Source: JAOUFP01 sp963801505 (GTDB lineage: Bacteria > Nitrospirota > Thermodesulfovibrionia > Thermodesulfovibrionales > UBA6898). From it: DNA of 64,000 bases. The position numbers were made by a program, and so were the translations under genes. Location: contig CAWDEY010000013.1 in assembly GCA_963801505.1 (NCBI GenBank), forward strand, positions 8,970 to 72,969, in the 5' to 3' direction. Shown here one piece after another: positions 42,960 through 51,303 of this stretch. The notes beneath the pieces were generated by a model. The model was not told the DNA's origin and did not search any database. It was given only the letters and a program-made list of their open reading frames with translations. Every line of letters starts with the position of its first letter. The first letter of the stretch is position 1.

Positions 42960-44204
42960 ATGAACGCAACTTCGAAGGAGGCATTTCTTTGGGGGGTCGC
43001 GACGTCTGCATTTCAGCTTGAGGGATCGCCGCATGCCGACTGGTCGTCGTGGGACACCATCCTTAGTGAAAAACCTGATGTCACAAACCATTATGAACTG
43101 TATCGGGAAGATCTCGGACTTCTGAATAATCTCGGAGTAAATGCGTACCGCTTTTCTCTTGAATGGAGTCGGATACAACCGCGTGAGCACACATGGGACG
43201 AAAAGGCCATCGAACATTACAAGGAGATTATTGCCATCCTCAGAAGAGACGATATAGAACCGATGGTGACCCTCCATCATTTCACGCATCCGCTTTGGTT
43301 TATCAAGAAATATCCCTGGCATGAGGATGCCTCAGTTGATAAGTTTCTTATATATGTAAAGAAGGTGGTTGCAGCAATGAAGGGTGTGACATATTGGATA
43401 ACCTTTAACGAGCCCTATGTCCTCGTCCTTGCTGGCTACTTTGAAGGATGCATACCTCCGGCAATAAAGAGCGCTCCGCTGGGGATCAAGGCACTAGCCA
43501 ATATTCTTAAAGCCCATGCAGGGGCCTATGACATTATACATAGCGCCTGCCCTCAGGCAAGGGTGAGTGTGGCCCATAATATGGCCGCGCTTGCACCATG
43601 GAGGAAATGGAACCCGTTTGACAAACTCCTTGCGCGGGTCGCGAAATATTTCTACAATCACTCCCTGCTTGAAGCCTTCCTGACCGGGTCGCTAAGGATT
43701 AAATTCCCTTTTAAAGAAGAACTGGAAATTCCTTTACCTATCAAAGGCAAGCTCGATTTCTTCGGAGTAAATTACTACACAAGAATACATATGCGTTTTA
43801 ATCCCCTGAAGGCAATGGGGGTCGAGATGAGGCACAGCGATATCGACGGCCACGGGCTCACGGACATGGGATGGGAGATCCACCCGCGCGGTCTCGAAAA
43901 GGTATTGCGAAACGCCTCCCGGCTGAATGTCCCTCTAATAATCACGGAAAACGGGATCGCCACAAAAGACGGCCAGAAAAAGATCAGGTTCATGAAAAAA
44001 CATATCGATGTTATAGAACAGTGCAAAAAACAGGGTATGGATATAAGGGGTTATTTCTACTGGTCCCTGATCGACAACTATGAGTGGCTGCAGGGACTAG
44101 ACGCCCGCTTCGGACTCTACAAGGTTGACTTCAATACCCTTAAGCGCACTCCCACAAACGCAGCCGCCTATTATTCTTATATCATAAAGAACCGGCAATT
44201 CTGA
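42960..44204 (+). CDS. glycoside hydrolase family 1 protein (beta-glucosidase/galactosidase-like)
   Basis: A 414-residue cytoplasmic GH1 enzyme. It has FLWGVATSAFQLEGSPHADWSSWD, NAYRFSLEWSRIQP, TLHHFTHPLWF, the acid/base Glu in YWITFNEPYV and the nucleophile Glu in LIITENGIA, then YFYWSLIDNYEWLQGLDARFGLY in segments. All catalytic residues are present and no signal peptide exists. GH1 enzymes cleave beta-glycosides; in this Pho-related setting it could recycle glycolipid head groups, but that is speculation. No convincing Pho box precedes it. Confidence 0.92.
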   Translation: MNATSKEAFLWGVATSAFQLEGSPHADWSSWDTILSEKPDVTNHYELYREDLGLLNNLGVNAYRFSLEWSRIQPREHTWDEKAIEHYKEIIAILRRDDIEPMVTLHHFTHPLWFIKKYPWHEDASVDKFLIYVKKVVAAMKGVTYWITFNEPYVLVLAGYFEGCIPPAIKSAPLGIKALANILKAHAGAYDIIHSACPQARVSVAHNMAALAPWRKWNPFDKLLARVAKYFYNHSLLEAFLTGSLRIKFPFKEELEIPLPIKGKLDFFGVNYYTRIHMRFNPLKAMGVEMRHSDIDGHGLTDMGWEIHPRGLEKVLRNASRLNVPLIITENGIATKDGQKKIRFMKKHIDVIEQCKKQGMDIRGYFYWSLIDNYEWLQGLDARFGLYKVDFNTLKRTPTNAAAYYSYIIKNRQF

Positions 44205-44235
44205 GCCTGTCAAGTCACATTACTCTCCCTGTTAA

Positions 44236-44285
44236 ATGGATAGCGAGCGTACTCCCTGCAGCTTGCTGCTGGGAGGCTTCAATTT
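44236..44285. repeat. ATGGATAGCGAGCG hairpin repeat, copy 3
   Basis: ATGGATAGCGAGCGTACTCC, then CTGCAGCTTGCTGC and GGGAGGCTTCAATTT: the most compact copy of the element at 23749 and 37512. It lies after the GH1 stop and could fold as a terminator for it. Confidence 0.6.
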
Positions 44286-44337
44286 AATCATACCTTAACA
44301 GTTTTCTCATATTCCTTTAACACTGGCCGGATAAAAT
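44283..44337 (+). promoter_or_regulatory. Pho box array and -10 before the small Cys-rich gene and porin
   Basis: TTTAATC, CTTAACA, TCTCATA, TTTAACA at 44283, 44294, 44305 and 44316, 9 bp, then TAAAAT (44332-44337). Transcription should start near 44344, 50 bp before ATG 44393. Confidence 0.78.
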
Positions 44338-44392
44338 AGCGTATCAATATCCGCGGCTGCGGGCCCAGACTGATGAAAGGAGGTAAAAGATC

Positions 44393-44554
44393 ATGTGTCC
44401 CAGGTTAAAGGATACGATATGCACAATGGTAGATATAGGTTCCACTCATCTTGATTGTATAAGTAAAACGCATTGTCAAGGGGATGGCTGGCCGCATTGC
44501 AGCGTCTATACTTCCCAGTTCTTCTTCGACAGGAACGATGAATTTGTCATGTGA
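44393..44554 (+). CDS. small four-Cys-motif protein (family member 2)
   Basis: A 53-residue protein with a strong AAAGGAGGT site eight bases before ATG 44393. Core: MCPRLKDTICTMVDI ... LDCISKTHCQGDGWPHCSVYTSQFFF. It has the same plan as the proteins at 17182, 51008 and 51304: CP near the start, a second Cys about 7-11 residues on, then C-x(6)-C-x-V-Y. It follows a Pho-box promoter and precedes the porin gene by about 100 bp. A decayed copy of its 3' half lies at 46786-46857. Confidence 0.65.
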   Translation: MCPRLKDTICTMVDIGSTHLDCISKTHCQGDGWPHCSVYTSQFFFDRNDEFVM

Positions 44555-44650
44555 GCAGGTCAAGGAGATATTCCGTATGTGTCCCACCTGCATCCGGAAG
44601 TTTAATCGGCATCACAGTTTAACAATTATTTTTTAAAGGAGGATCTAGTT

Positions 44651-45962
44651 ATGAAGATGAAGTTGTCGTTGTGCATTTTAGCGTTGTGCTGCCTTCTGCT
44701 GTCAGCAGGGGCATCGGAGTCTGCGGATATTACAAATCCAATCCTGAAAAAACTGGTAGAAAAGGGTGTGCTGAGCGAGCCAGAGGCTATGTCGGTTTTA
44801 CAGGACCTCGACAGGGAGACAGCGGAGAAAGACAAAAAAACGGAAGAGAAAATAGAACTGAAGGCCGCCGGGGCGGCGCCGGAGGAAACGAAAGATCTTG
44901 AAAAGATTGCTAAGACACTCAAGGGTTTTAAGTTCTCAGGGCTCTGGTACCTTTCCTATCAGTACGGGAAAACCGGAAGTACAAGTAAGGCCCCCGCTTC
45001 CGTATTCAACTCATTTAATGTAAAGAGGGGCTATTTGACCGTTGAAAAGGAACTCACCCCGTGGTTCTCCGGACGCCTGACGACAGATGTTACGACAGTA
45101 AATTTAAGCACCTCGCTGCCAAGCGGCAGCAGTGTCAGCCTCAACGAAACCGGCTCTTCTGGGGGTAAGGATCAAGTACCTGTATGGGCTTCTCAAGGCT
45201 CCGGATATGGCGTTCCTCAGCAAGCCAACCGCTGAAGTCGGCATAACGCATACTCCGTGGCTTGATTTTGAAGAGCATGTGAATTACTACCGTCTGCAGG
45301 ATTCGATGTTCATCGAGAGAAACGGCATTACCAGTTCAGCCGACTATGGGATAACGTTTGCTACCCTGTTGGGCGGTTCCGTGGATGAGAATTATCAGCG
45401 GACTGTAAACTCTGCTTATCCCGGCCGGTATGGGAGTGTTCAGGCAGGCATATATAACGGCGGCGGATATGCTGCCAGCGAGCAAAACAGGAACAAGGTT
45501 CTGGAAGGAAGGTTGACCGTCAGGCCACTGCCGGATATTGCCCCGGGACTTCAGCTCTCATATTTCGGATTAACAGGGAAAGGCAATTCCAAAAGCAACC
45601 CTGACTGGTCGGCGGACCTGGGATTCGTGAGTTTCGAGCATGAATACTTTGTCGTGACCGGACAATATTATTGGGGCAAAGGTAACCAGTCAGGCAGCGA
45701 TGCCAAGAACAAAAAAGGGTATTCGGCCTTCGTCGAATTAAAGCCGCTCGAGAAATTCAGTGTTATCGGCCGCTTCGACCATTTCGACCCCAACAAGGAT
45801 GTCAGCGATGACGAAAGTAACAGATACATTGCCGGCGTGGCCTATCATATAGACAGGAGGCACAATAACATGGTCCTCCTGGATTACGACACGGTAGATT
45901 ATAAGCAGCCGGGGAAAGCCAAGGATGACAGGGTCCAACTGACCTGGCAGATCGCCTTTTAG
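44651..45962 (+). CDS. outer-membrane porin (phosphate-selective porin O/P-like), one frameshift
   Basis: Start ATG 44651 follows AAAGGAGGATCTAG. A signal peptide (1-25) precedes a helical stretch (LKKLVEKGVLSEPEAMSVLQDL, split as LKKLVEKGVLSEPEA and following) and a beta-barrel beginning FKFSGLWYLSYQYGKTG ... FNVKRGYLTVEKELTPWFSG. The frame breaks at about 45155-45165; the next frame continues VRIKYLYGLLKAPDM and runs to a terminal Phe, the usual last residue of outer-membrane barrels. The pattern is that of Porin_O_P proteins. The Pho box before 44393 and the terminator after it support phosphate-controlled expression; selectivity for phosphate is inferred. Confidence 0.8.
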
Positions 45963-46016
45963 TTAAATACACAAAAACGCAGCCAGACTTGTTTTTTTAA
46001 CGTCCCCTGTTTCTTT

Positions 46017-46058
46017 CCCTGCCGGCCGCACATCGAGCAAGCCGGCAGGGATTTTTTT
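46017..46058 (+). terminator. rho-independent terminator of the porin operon
   Basis: CCCTGCCGGC (46017-46026), 14-nt loop, GCCGGCAGGG (46041-46050), then ATTTTTTT. The stem is a perfect 10 bp and lies 55 bp after the porin stop. Confidence 0.92.
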
Positions 46059-46116
46059 GTGCAAGAAGTCCCCTTCATTGTCTTGCGAACAGCCGTGATT
46101 TCCAGCAAGGGGGACT

Positions 46117-46741
46117 CGCGCTCTCCTCTTCACATTTAACCGAAATGTAACAGCCATTTTCATCATACTAAAATGTTCAATCATTATGATATAGACATAT
46201 GATGAAGAAAGATCGAACAAAACAAGGCCATGCTGCTGTGTGACTTCCATATTCACACGACGTATTCCGATGGCTCGGTGGAGCTGAGGAGGACAATTGA
46301 TCTGTTCGGGCAGGCAGGCTTTGATGTCATTGCAATAACAGACCATGTGGTAAATGGTGATAATCCGCTGGGCAAGCTTGCACATCGTTTTAAGTATTCT
46401 GTGACAGCCGCTAACTTCGGCCAATATATCTCACACATAAAAGAAGAAGCTGAAAGGGCGCAGGACAAATATGGCATGCTCGTTATTCCCGGAATTGAAA
46501 TAACCAAGAACCATCTTACGATAGACAACTCAGCCCATATGCTGATTATCGATATTCAGGACTTTATCCCGGCCTGTATAGGTTATGAAGAGATATTTCT
46601 GGAGGCCAAAAAACAGAACGCCTTGACGATAGCCTGCCACCCCCATTATATGTCGGCAAAGAGTGACCGGGACACACTTTTTCTCTGGAACAACAGGGAA
46701 AAATATGCCCGCTACATCGACGCCTGGGAGATAGCCAACAG
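46117..46741. repeat. 625-bp direct repeat, copy 1 (promoter plus truncated PHP gene)
   Basis: Nearly identical to 48958-49581, differing at only a few positions by eye. It begins in CGCGCTCTCCTCTTCACATT, includes the Pho box and about three quarters of the PHP gene, and ends at ATAGCCAACAG. The two copies flank the metallophosphatase gene. Confidence 0.93.
46135..46190 (+). promoter_or_regulatory. Pho box array and -10 before truncated PHP gene
   Basis: TTTAACC, TGTAACA, TTTTCAT, CTAAAAT at 46135, 46146, 46157 and 46168, 10 bp, then TATGAT (46185-46190). It is inside repeat copy 1. Confidence 0.8.
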
Positions 46742-46766
46742 GGCACTGCGCATCTTAACTGCATAA
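46230..46766 (+). pseudogene. truncated duplicate of the PHP phosphoesterase gene
   Basis: 178 residues. The first 170 are identical or nearly so to the full-length protein at 49070 (DFHIHTTYSDGS, AITDHVV, IPGIEITKNHL, ACHPHYMS), then the sequence diverges after EIANR into ALRILTA and stops. The last metal-binding segment (NSDFH of the intact copy) is missing, so the active site is incomplete. It still has a Pho box and -10. It is the leftover of the 625-bp duplication. Confidence 0.85.
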
Positions 46767-46785
46767 TGAAGGGCATAGTCATGAG

Positions 46786-46857
46786 GGGACGGCTGGCAGG
46801 ATTACGGTGTCTAAGCTTCTCAGTTCTTCTTCGACAAGTACGATGAATTTATCACGT
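46786..46857 (+). pseudogene. decayed copy of the 3' half of the small Cys-rich gene
   Basis: GGACGGCTGGC, CTTCTCAGTTCTTCTTCGAC and ACGATGAATTTATCACGT match 44482-44550 (GGATGGCTGGC, CTTCCCAGTTCTTCTTCGAC, ACGATGAATTTGTCATGT) with scattered differences and no open frame. It shows that more than the PHP gene was duplicated here. The remainder of 46742-47196 has one Pho box and no gene. Confidence 0.65.
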
Positions 46858-46940
46858 AATAAAGTAGAAGGTCCTTGACAAAGATATGGAGGCATTGATT
46901 CATGGCTTACAGCAATGAGGAATATTTACAAAGCCGATAA

Positions 46941-46985
46941 TTTCATCAGGTTGTAATAATAACTTAACAGCTAAATGTGTAATAT
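46941..46985 (+). promoter_or_regulatory. Pho box array and -10 before the metallophosphatase
   Basis: TTTCATC, TGTAATA, CTTAACA at 46941, 46952 and 46963, 10 bp, then TAATAT (46980-46985). The gene start is about 210 bp downstream, implying a long leader of unknown role. Confidence 0.65.
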
Positions 46986-47196
46986 CGGTATGCAAGGGTT
47001 TACAGGGTTTTACCATTTTCTGAAACAATAGGGACGGTCAGTATAGTGAGTAAGTTTGATGTCCATATCGAAACAAATCAGCCAATAAAGGGGGTGATAT
47101 TTTATAAGCGCCGTTGTTTGTCTAAAGATATATGTTCTCAAGTCAGTTTTTTGAACAGGTGATATTTTGAAAATTTCTGAAAGGAGTATGCATCTT

Positions 47197-48915
47197 ATGA
47201 TGAAAACATTAGTTCGCTTCAAAACAGTAGTTGCCGTAACTATCATTATGACGTTGATGTTCGCAATGGTTTTGGGAGGCTGCGGTAGCGGCAGTTCCTC
47301 TTCGCTCGTTGCGCCGGATGTCAAGGCCTCATCCATGGCATGGAGCTTCGGAGTTATGTCCGATACCCAATGGACGCTCGACACTGACCCGTCCGGACAG
47401 AATCCAAACAGCGTTCCTGTGTCGATAATTAAGCAAGTCAACCAGCAGATGATCAACAAAGGCGTGAAGTTCGTCGTTCAGGTTGGCGATCTGACCGAAA
47501 ACGGCAATGATGCCGACGAAGCCGTGCGTGCACAGGCAGCACAGGACCTTTACAAGGCCGGCATCGGCTTCTTCCCAATGCGGGGAAACCACGAAACATA
47601 TGCCGACCCCGCCAACGGCTACGCCATTGCATCTTTCCAGTCCAACTACCCGCAGACACAGTGTATAAGCAATACATTCGGCGCTACCAACTGCAACAGC
47701 CCGGTTGAAGTCAGCAGTGATCTGAAAGGCATGAGCTACTCTTTTGATTACGGCCCCGCAGGCAGCAATGTCCGCTTTGTCATCATCGACCCTTTTGCGA
47801 CTCCAGGCAAGGTCGACAATAACGCCGATGGGTACGCCTACGGTTATACCATCAACGATCAACAGTCCTGGATCAGCAGCCGGCTTGATTCGGCCAGCCG
47901 CGGCACCACGCATGCGTTTGTATTCTCCCACCAGCCCCTCATTGCCGAAAACCACCAGGATACGATGTTCAGCGGTTACACTAACGCAAACCCTGACTGG
48001 CAGAACGCCTTTTTCGCCAGCCTTCAAAACAACAGCGTCAAGTACTTCATGAGCGGCCACGACCATATACATCAGCGCTCCATCATCACCAGTCCGGATG
48101 GCAAGTCCAAGGTCCAGGAACTCATAGGCGCCTCCGACAGCAGCAAGTTCTACACCCCCAAGGCCCTGGACGATGCCAAATGGTTTGGCCAGAAGACCCG
48201 CGAGACTTCCGTGGCCCAGGAAATGAAGACCATAGGATTCTACATCTACACAGTCGATGGCCCCCGTGTTACCGTCGATTACTATTCAGACGACCACGGC
48301 AACTGGGCATCTGACGAAAGTTACCCTGCCGCGACTGGGGATGGCCTCACCAATAAGGTCACACCAAGCTTCAATTTTGTAAAGAAGGCGTCCTGGGGAT
48401 ATAGCCTTAACGGCAAGGAATTCCTCGTAGGTGGGACCAACAGTACCTCCTATACTGTGGTGCAGGACAGTTACAACAATACATCAGCGAAGATACTTTC
48501 AGGTACATACAGCAACGTGGCCACGGATTACCAGGGTCGTATCTTCACTCAGACAGTGGACACCGGCTGGGCAACTATGACGGCCGGCACCTACAGCAAC
48601 ATCTTTACTCTGTGGGGCATGACCAGAGCTCCTGGGAGCGCTCAAACCGACACGTATACGCTCTCAATGAGTTATGACCCTAAAAGCGTAATTATCGGTC
48701 AAGTGAAAAACGGGCATGTCGGCCTGGCCACCCCGGGCGCTGACGGCAAGTGGGTCAATGCCGTATCGAAGAATACCGGCGGCACACCAAAATTTGTTTC
48801 CGGCCCATGGCAATCCAGCTATGGTTTGGGCACCTATGGCGTCGACACGAGCACTAATACTGCCTGGGCTGTCATAAATTATAACAGTAATTTTGTCGTA
48901 GCTCCCGGCATATAA
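47197..48915 (+). CDS. lipoprotein metallophosphoesterase (calcineurin-like)
   Basis: Start ATG 47197 is placed 10 bp after AAGGAG; the frame opens at TTG 47167. 572 residues. A signal peptide ends in VLGGC, a lipobox, so the enzyme is probably membrane-anchored outside the cytoplasm. The catalytic domain (about 40-330) has the metal ligands GVMSDTQW, VGDLTENGND, RGNHETY, VFSHQPL and SGHDHIH. The rest (about 340-572) is a Ser/Thr/Gly-rich beta domain. With a Pho box upstream it probably releases phosphate from external esters; its substrate (nucleotide, phospholipid, phosphodiester) cannot be read. GC content is higher than in the flanking copies of the repeat. Confidence 0.85.
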   Translation: MMKTLVRFKTVVAVTIIMTLMFAMVLGGCGSGSSSSLVAPDVKASSMAWSFGVMSDTQWTLDTDPSGQNPNSVPVSIIKQVNQQMINKGVKFVVQVGDLTENGNDADEAVRAQAAQDLYKAGIGFFPMRGNHETYADPANGYAIASFQSNYPQTQCISNTFGATNCNSPVEVSSDLKGMSYSFDYGPAGSNVRFVIIDPFATPGKVDNNADGYAYGYTINDQQSWISSRLDSASRGTTHAFVFSHQPLIAENHQDTMFSGYTNANPDWQNAFFASLQNNSVKYFMSGHDHIHQRSIITSPDGKSKVQELIGASDSSKFYTPKALDDAKWFGQKTRETSVAQEMKTIGFYIYTVDGPRVTVDYYSDDHGNWASDESYPAATGDGLTNKVTPSFNFVKKASWGYSLNGKEFLVGGTNSTSYTVVQDSYNNTSAKILSGTYSNVATDYQGRIFTQTVDTGWATMTAGTYSNIFTLWGMTRAPGSAQTDTYTLSMSYDPKSVIIGQVKNGHVGLATPGADGKWVNAVSKNTGGTPKFVSGPWQSSYGLGTYGVDTSTNTAWAVINYNSNFVVAPGI

Positions 48916-48957
48916 AATAGAGGCCGTGTATAGATCAAAATGCGAAGAGGGGAGGCC

Positions 48958-49581
48958 CGCGCTCTCCTCTTCACATTTAACCGAAATGTAACAGCCATTT
49001 CATCATACTGAAATGTTCAATCCCTATGATATATACATATGATGAAGAAAGATCGAACAAAACAAGGCCATGCTGCTGTGTGACTTCCATATTCACACGA
49101 CGTATTCCGATGGCTCGGTGGAGCTGAGGAGGACAATTGATCTGTTCGGGCAGGCAGGCTTTGATGTCATTGCAATAACAGACCATGTGGTAAATGGTGA
49201 TAATCCGCTGGGCAAGCTTGCACATCGTTTTAAGTATTCTGTGACAGCCGCTAACTTCGGCCGATATATCTCACACATAAAAGAAGAAGCTGAAAGGGCG
49301 CAGGACAAATATGGCATGCTCGTTATTCCCGGAATTGAAATAACCAAGAACCATCTTACGATAGACAACTCAGCCCATATGCTGATTATCGATATTCAGG
49401 ACTTTATCCCGGCCTGTATAGGTTATGAAGAGATATTTCTGGAGGCCAAAAAACAGAACGCCTTGACGATAGCCTGCCACCCCCATTATATGTCGGCAAA
49501 GAGTGACCGGGACACACTTTTTCTCTGGAACAACAGGGAAAAATATGCCCGCTACATCGACGCCTGGGAGATAGCCAACAG
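48958..49581. repeat. 625-bp direct repeat, copy 2 (promoter plus PHP gene 5' part)
   Basis: The partner of 46117-46741. Here the PHP gene continues intact past the repeat end. One base is missing in the Pho-box/-10 spacing compared with copy 1. Confidence 0.93.
48976..49030 (+). promoter_or_regulatory. Pho box array and -10 before PHP-glycosyltransferase operon
   Basis: TTTAACC, TGTAACA, TTTCATC, TGAAATG at 48976, 48987, 48998 and 49009, 9 bp, then TATGAT (49025-49030). It should drive 49070, 49772 and 51008 as one operon. Confidence 0.8.
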
Positions 49582-49762
49582 AGACGACGTCTTCAATGTC
49601 ATAAGCCTGAAAAAATATCCTTATATCGCAAACAGCGATTTCCACAAGCCAAGACATCTTTACTCCTGGAAGACGCTTCTGAATTGCGAGAAAGACATTG
49701 ATTCCATAAAACAATGCATCAGACATAACAAGGGTGTCGCCTTGACGCTCTTCAGAAATTAG
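49070..49762 (+). CDS. PHP-domain metal-dependent phosphoesterase
   Basis: A 230-residue cytoplasmic protein of the PHP family with all metal-binding segments: LCDFHIHTTYSDGS (residues 3-16), AITDHVV, IPGIEIT, TIACHPHY and ANSDFHKP. PHP enzymes cleave phosphomonoesters or phosphodiesters with a trinuclear metal site. It is directly behind a Pho box and nine bases before a ceramide-glucosyltransferase-like gene. In other bacteria phosphate starvation couples a phospholipase C to a glycolipid synthase; this protein could supply diacylglycerol in the same way, but that is a hypothesis. A truncated duplicate is at 46230. Confidence 0.9.
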   Translation: MLLCDFHIHTTYSDGSVELRRTIDLFGQAGFDVIAITDHVVNGDNPLGKLAHRFKYSVTAANFGRYISHIKEEAERAQDKYGMLVIPGIEITKNHLTIDNSAHMLIIDIQDFIPACIGYEEIFLEAKKQNALTIACHPHYMSAKSDRDTLFLWNNREKYARYIDAWEIANRDDVFNVISLKKYPYIANSDFHKPRHLYSWKTLLNCEKDIDSIKQCIRHNKGVALTLFRN

Positions 49763-49771
49763 GAGGTGAAC

Positions 49772-50992
49772 ATGATTTTATTCTGGCTCGTTGCAGGCAT
49801 TACTTTCTTGGGGATAATCGGATATTTTCTTCAAATAATCGCTGTGCAGTCATATACAGCTCCCCCAAACTCAGGGGAAGGCAACCGCTTTCCCCACACC
49901 TTTCAGCCCGTCTCAATCCTTAAACCGCTCAAAGGTCTTGATGATGGCCTGTTTGATAATCTCGAAAGCTTCTGCAATCTTGACTATCCTCACTATGAAC
50001 TCATCTTTGCGCTGCAGAACCAGAATGATCCGGCCCATAAAGTGGCTAAGAAGATCCAGGAAAAATATCCTTCGAAAGATATCACAATTGTCGTTGAATA
50101 TTGCAATGAGGGGCTGAACCCCAAGGTCAACAATCTGATCCCGGCATATAAAAGGGCCAAATATGAGCTGATATTGATCAGCGATAGTAACGTCCGCGTG
50201 GAGAAAGACTATCTGGAAGATATTTCTCAGTACATGGATGACCCGTCTGTCGGGCTTGTCAGCAATATGATCAGAGGCGTAAGCGGGCGCTCCCTTGGGG
50301 CCCTTATGGAAAATCTCCACCTGAACTCCTTTATTGTGGGAAGTGTCTGCGTCCTCGATAAATATCTCAAAATGCCGTGCGTCATAGGCAAGTCAATGCT
50401 AATGAGAAAGACAGAGCTTGAGGCCATAGGGGGCTTCAGGTCTGTCAAGGACTTTCTTGCGGAGGATTACATCATCGGCGAAAGAATTCACGGCCTCGGC
50501 AAGAGAGTCGTGCTTTCCGGCCATCTTATCAATAATGTTAATGAATACTGGGGGATAAAGAGGTTTATAAACCGTCATACAAGATGGGGAAAGCTCAGAT
50601 GGCAAATCGGAGGCGCAAAGTATGTCTCTGAATTGGCCGGCAATGCCGTATTCATGTCCTTCATCCCGATGGTCATAATGCCTATATCTAAAGTGTCTTT
50701 ATTGTTGGCCGCGACTGTCAGTTCCCTGAAAATAATTCATGATTTCTATATCGGAAATAAACTTCGTACTGACATGAACCCCCTGCTGTATTTGTTGTCC
50801 CCTGTCAAGGACCTTATTATCGGCTTCATATGGTTTGTGCCGATCCTGAGCAACACTGTTGCCTGGAGAGGCAACAGGTACATGATTGGAAAGGACTCCC
50901 TGCTTTCCCCATATACTGAAAAAGGGACAGCAGTTTGGGGCCCAAGGATAGTGACAGCTATCAAGACAAGACTGGTGTGGTCAAAAACATAG
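49772..50992 (+). CDS. membrane glycosyltransferase, ceramide glucosyltransferase-like (GT21)
   Basis: Start ATG 49772, five bases after AGGAGG, which overlaps the PHP stop. 406 residues: an N-terminal helix (about 5-25), a GT2/GT21 catalytic domain with PVSILKPLKGLDDGLFDNL, FALQNQNDPA, LILISDSNVRV (the DxD-like site), GKSMLMRKTELEAIGGF, DFLAEDYIIGERI and the (R/Q)xxRW motif HTRWGKLRW, and three C-terminal helices. The match to ceramide glucosyltransferases and HpnI-like enzymes indicates sugar transfer to a membrane lipid. In a Pho-controlled operon it most likely makes a phosphorus-free glycolipid. Confidence 0.87.
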   Translation: MILFWLVAGITFLGIIGYFLQIIAVQSYTAPPNSGEGNRFPHTFQPVSILKPLKGLDDGLFDNLESFCNLDYPHYELIFALQNQNDPAHKVAKKIQEKYPSKDITIVVEYCNEGLNPKVNNLIPAYKRAKYELILISDSNVRVEKDYLEDISQYMDDPSVGLVSNMIRGVSGRSLGALMENLHLNSFIVGSVCVLDKYLKMPCVIGKSMLMRKTELEAIGGFRSVKDFLAEDYIIGERIHGLGKRVVLSGHLINNVNEYWGIKRFINRHTRWGKLRWQIGGAKYVSELAGNAVFMSFIPMVIMPISKVSLLLAATVSSLKIIHDFYIGNKLRTDMNPLLYLLSPVKDLIIGFIWFVPILSNTVAWRGNRYMIGKDSLLSPYTEKGTAVWGPRIVTAIKTRLVWSKT

Positions 50993-51007
50993 GAAAGGAG
51001 GCGGACC

Positions 51008-51205
51008 ATGTTATCACTTCGACTTGAAAAATACAAAACGCAGGCGGCCGTTGACGTTTGTCCCTATGGCGACACAGAGACAAATATTTGTTCGGCCTCA
51101 TTGTCAGCAATGGCCATTGGCCATAGTACAAGGCGGGAGTACTGTTCTAATGACAATCATGACAATTGCCCGATATTTCTGGCCAAAAGTCTGAGAAGAA
51201 GGTGA
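51008..51205 (+). CDS. small four-Cys-motif protein (family member 3)
   Basis: A 65-residue protein with AAAGGAGG before ATG 51008, 15 bp after the glycosyltransferase stop, so it ends that operon. Core: VDVCPYGDTETNICSASLSAM ... RREYCSNDNHDNCPIFLAKSLRRR in segments. The plan CP-x-x(6)-C ... YC-x(6)-C-P-I-F matches the proteins at 17182, 44393 and 51304, and the SASLSAM part resembles a motif I have seen in small Cys-rich proteins of related bacteria. Function unknown. Confidence 0.65.
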   Translation: MLSLRLEKYKTQAAVDVCPYGDTETNICSASLSAMAIGHSTRREYCSNDNHDNCPIFLAKSLRRR

Positions 51206-51238
51206 TTTGCCGGCTGTGCCGCGCGATATTTTGCAATC

Positions 51239-51282
51239 TTTAACACTATTGTAACAGTATTTTAACAGTCTCTATTTATAAT
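51239..51282 (+). promoter_or_regulatory. Pho box array and -10 before Cys-rich gene and arsC
   Basis: TTTAACA, TGTAACA, TTTAACA at 51239, 51250 and 51261, 9 bp, then a perfect TATAAT (51277-51282). The clearest array in the window. A GGAGGT site and ATG 51304 follow. Confidence 0.88.
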
Positions 51283-51303
51283 AGACTGCAGGAGGTAACA
51301 CAC

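Noticed and set aside
42960..44204. Pho control of the GH1 glycosidase
   Set aside because: Sequence before it has no half-sites in 11-bp register; any Pho control would have to come by read-through from phoB copy 3 across a palindromic repeat.
46230..46766. A second complete PHP phosphoesterase gene
   Set aside because: It ends after EIANR and lacks the last metal-binding segment present in the copy at 49070; it is the truncated half of a direct repeat.
46241..47197. Long minus-strand frames opposite the PHP, phosphatase, PhoH and kinase genes
   Set aside because: They are shadows of strongly supported plus-strand genes, with no ribosome site and no recognisable domain.
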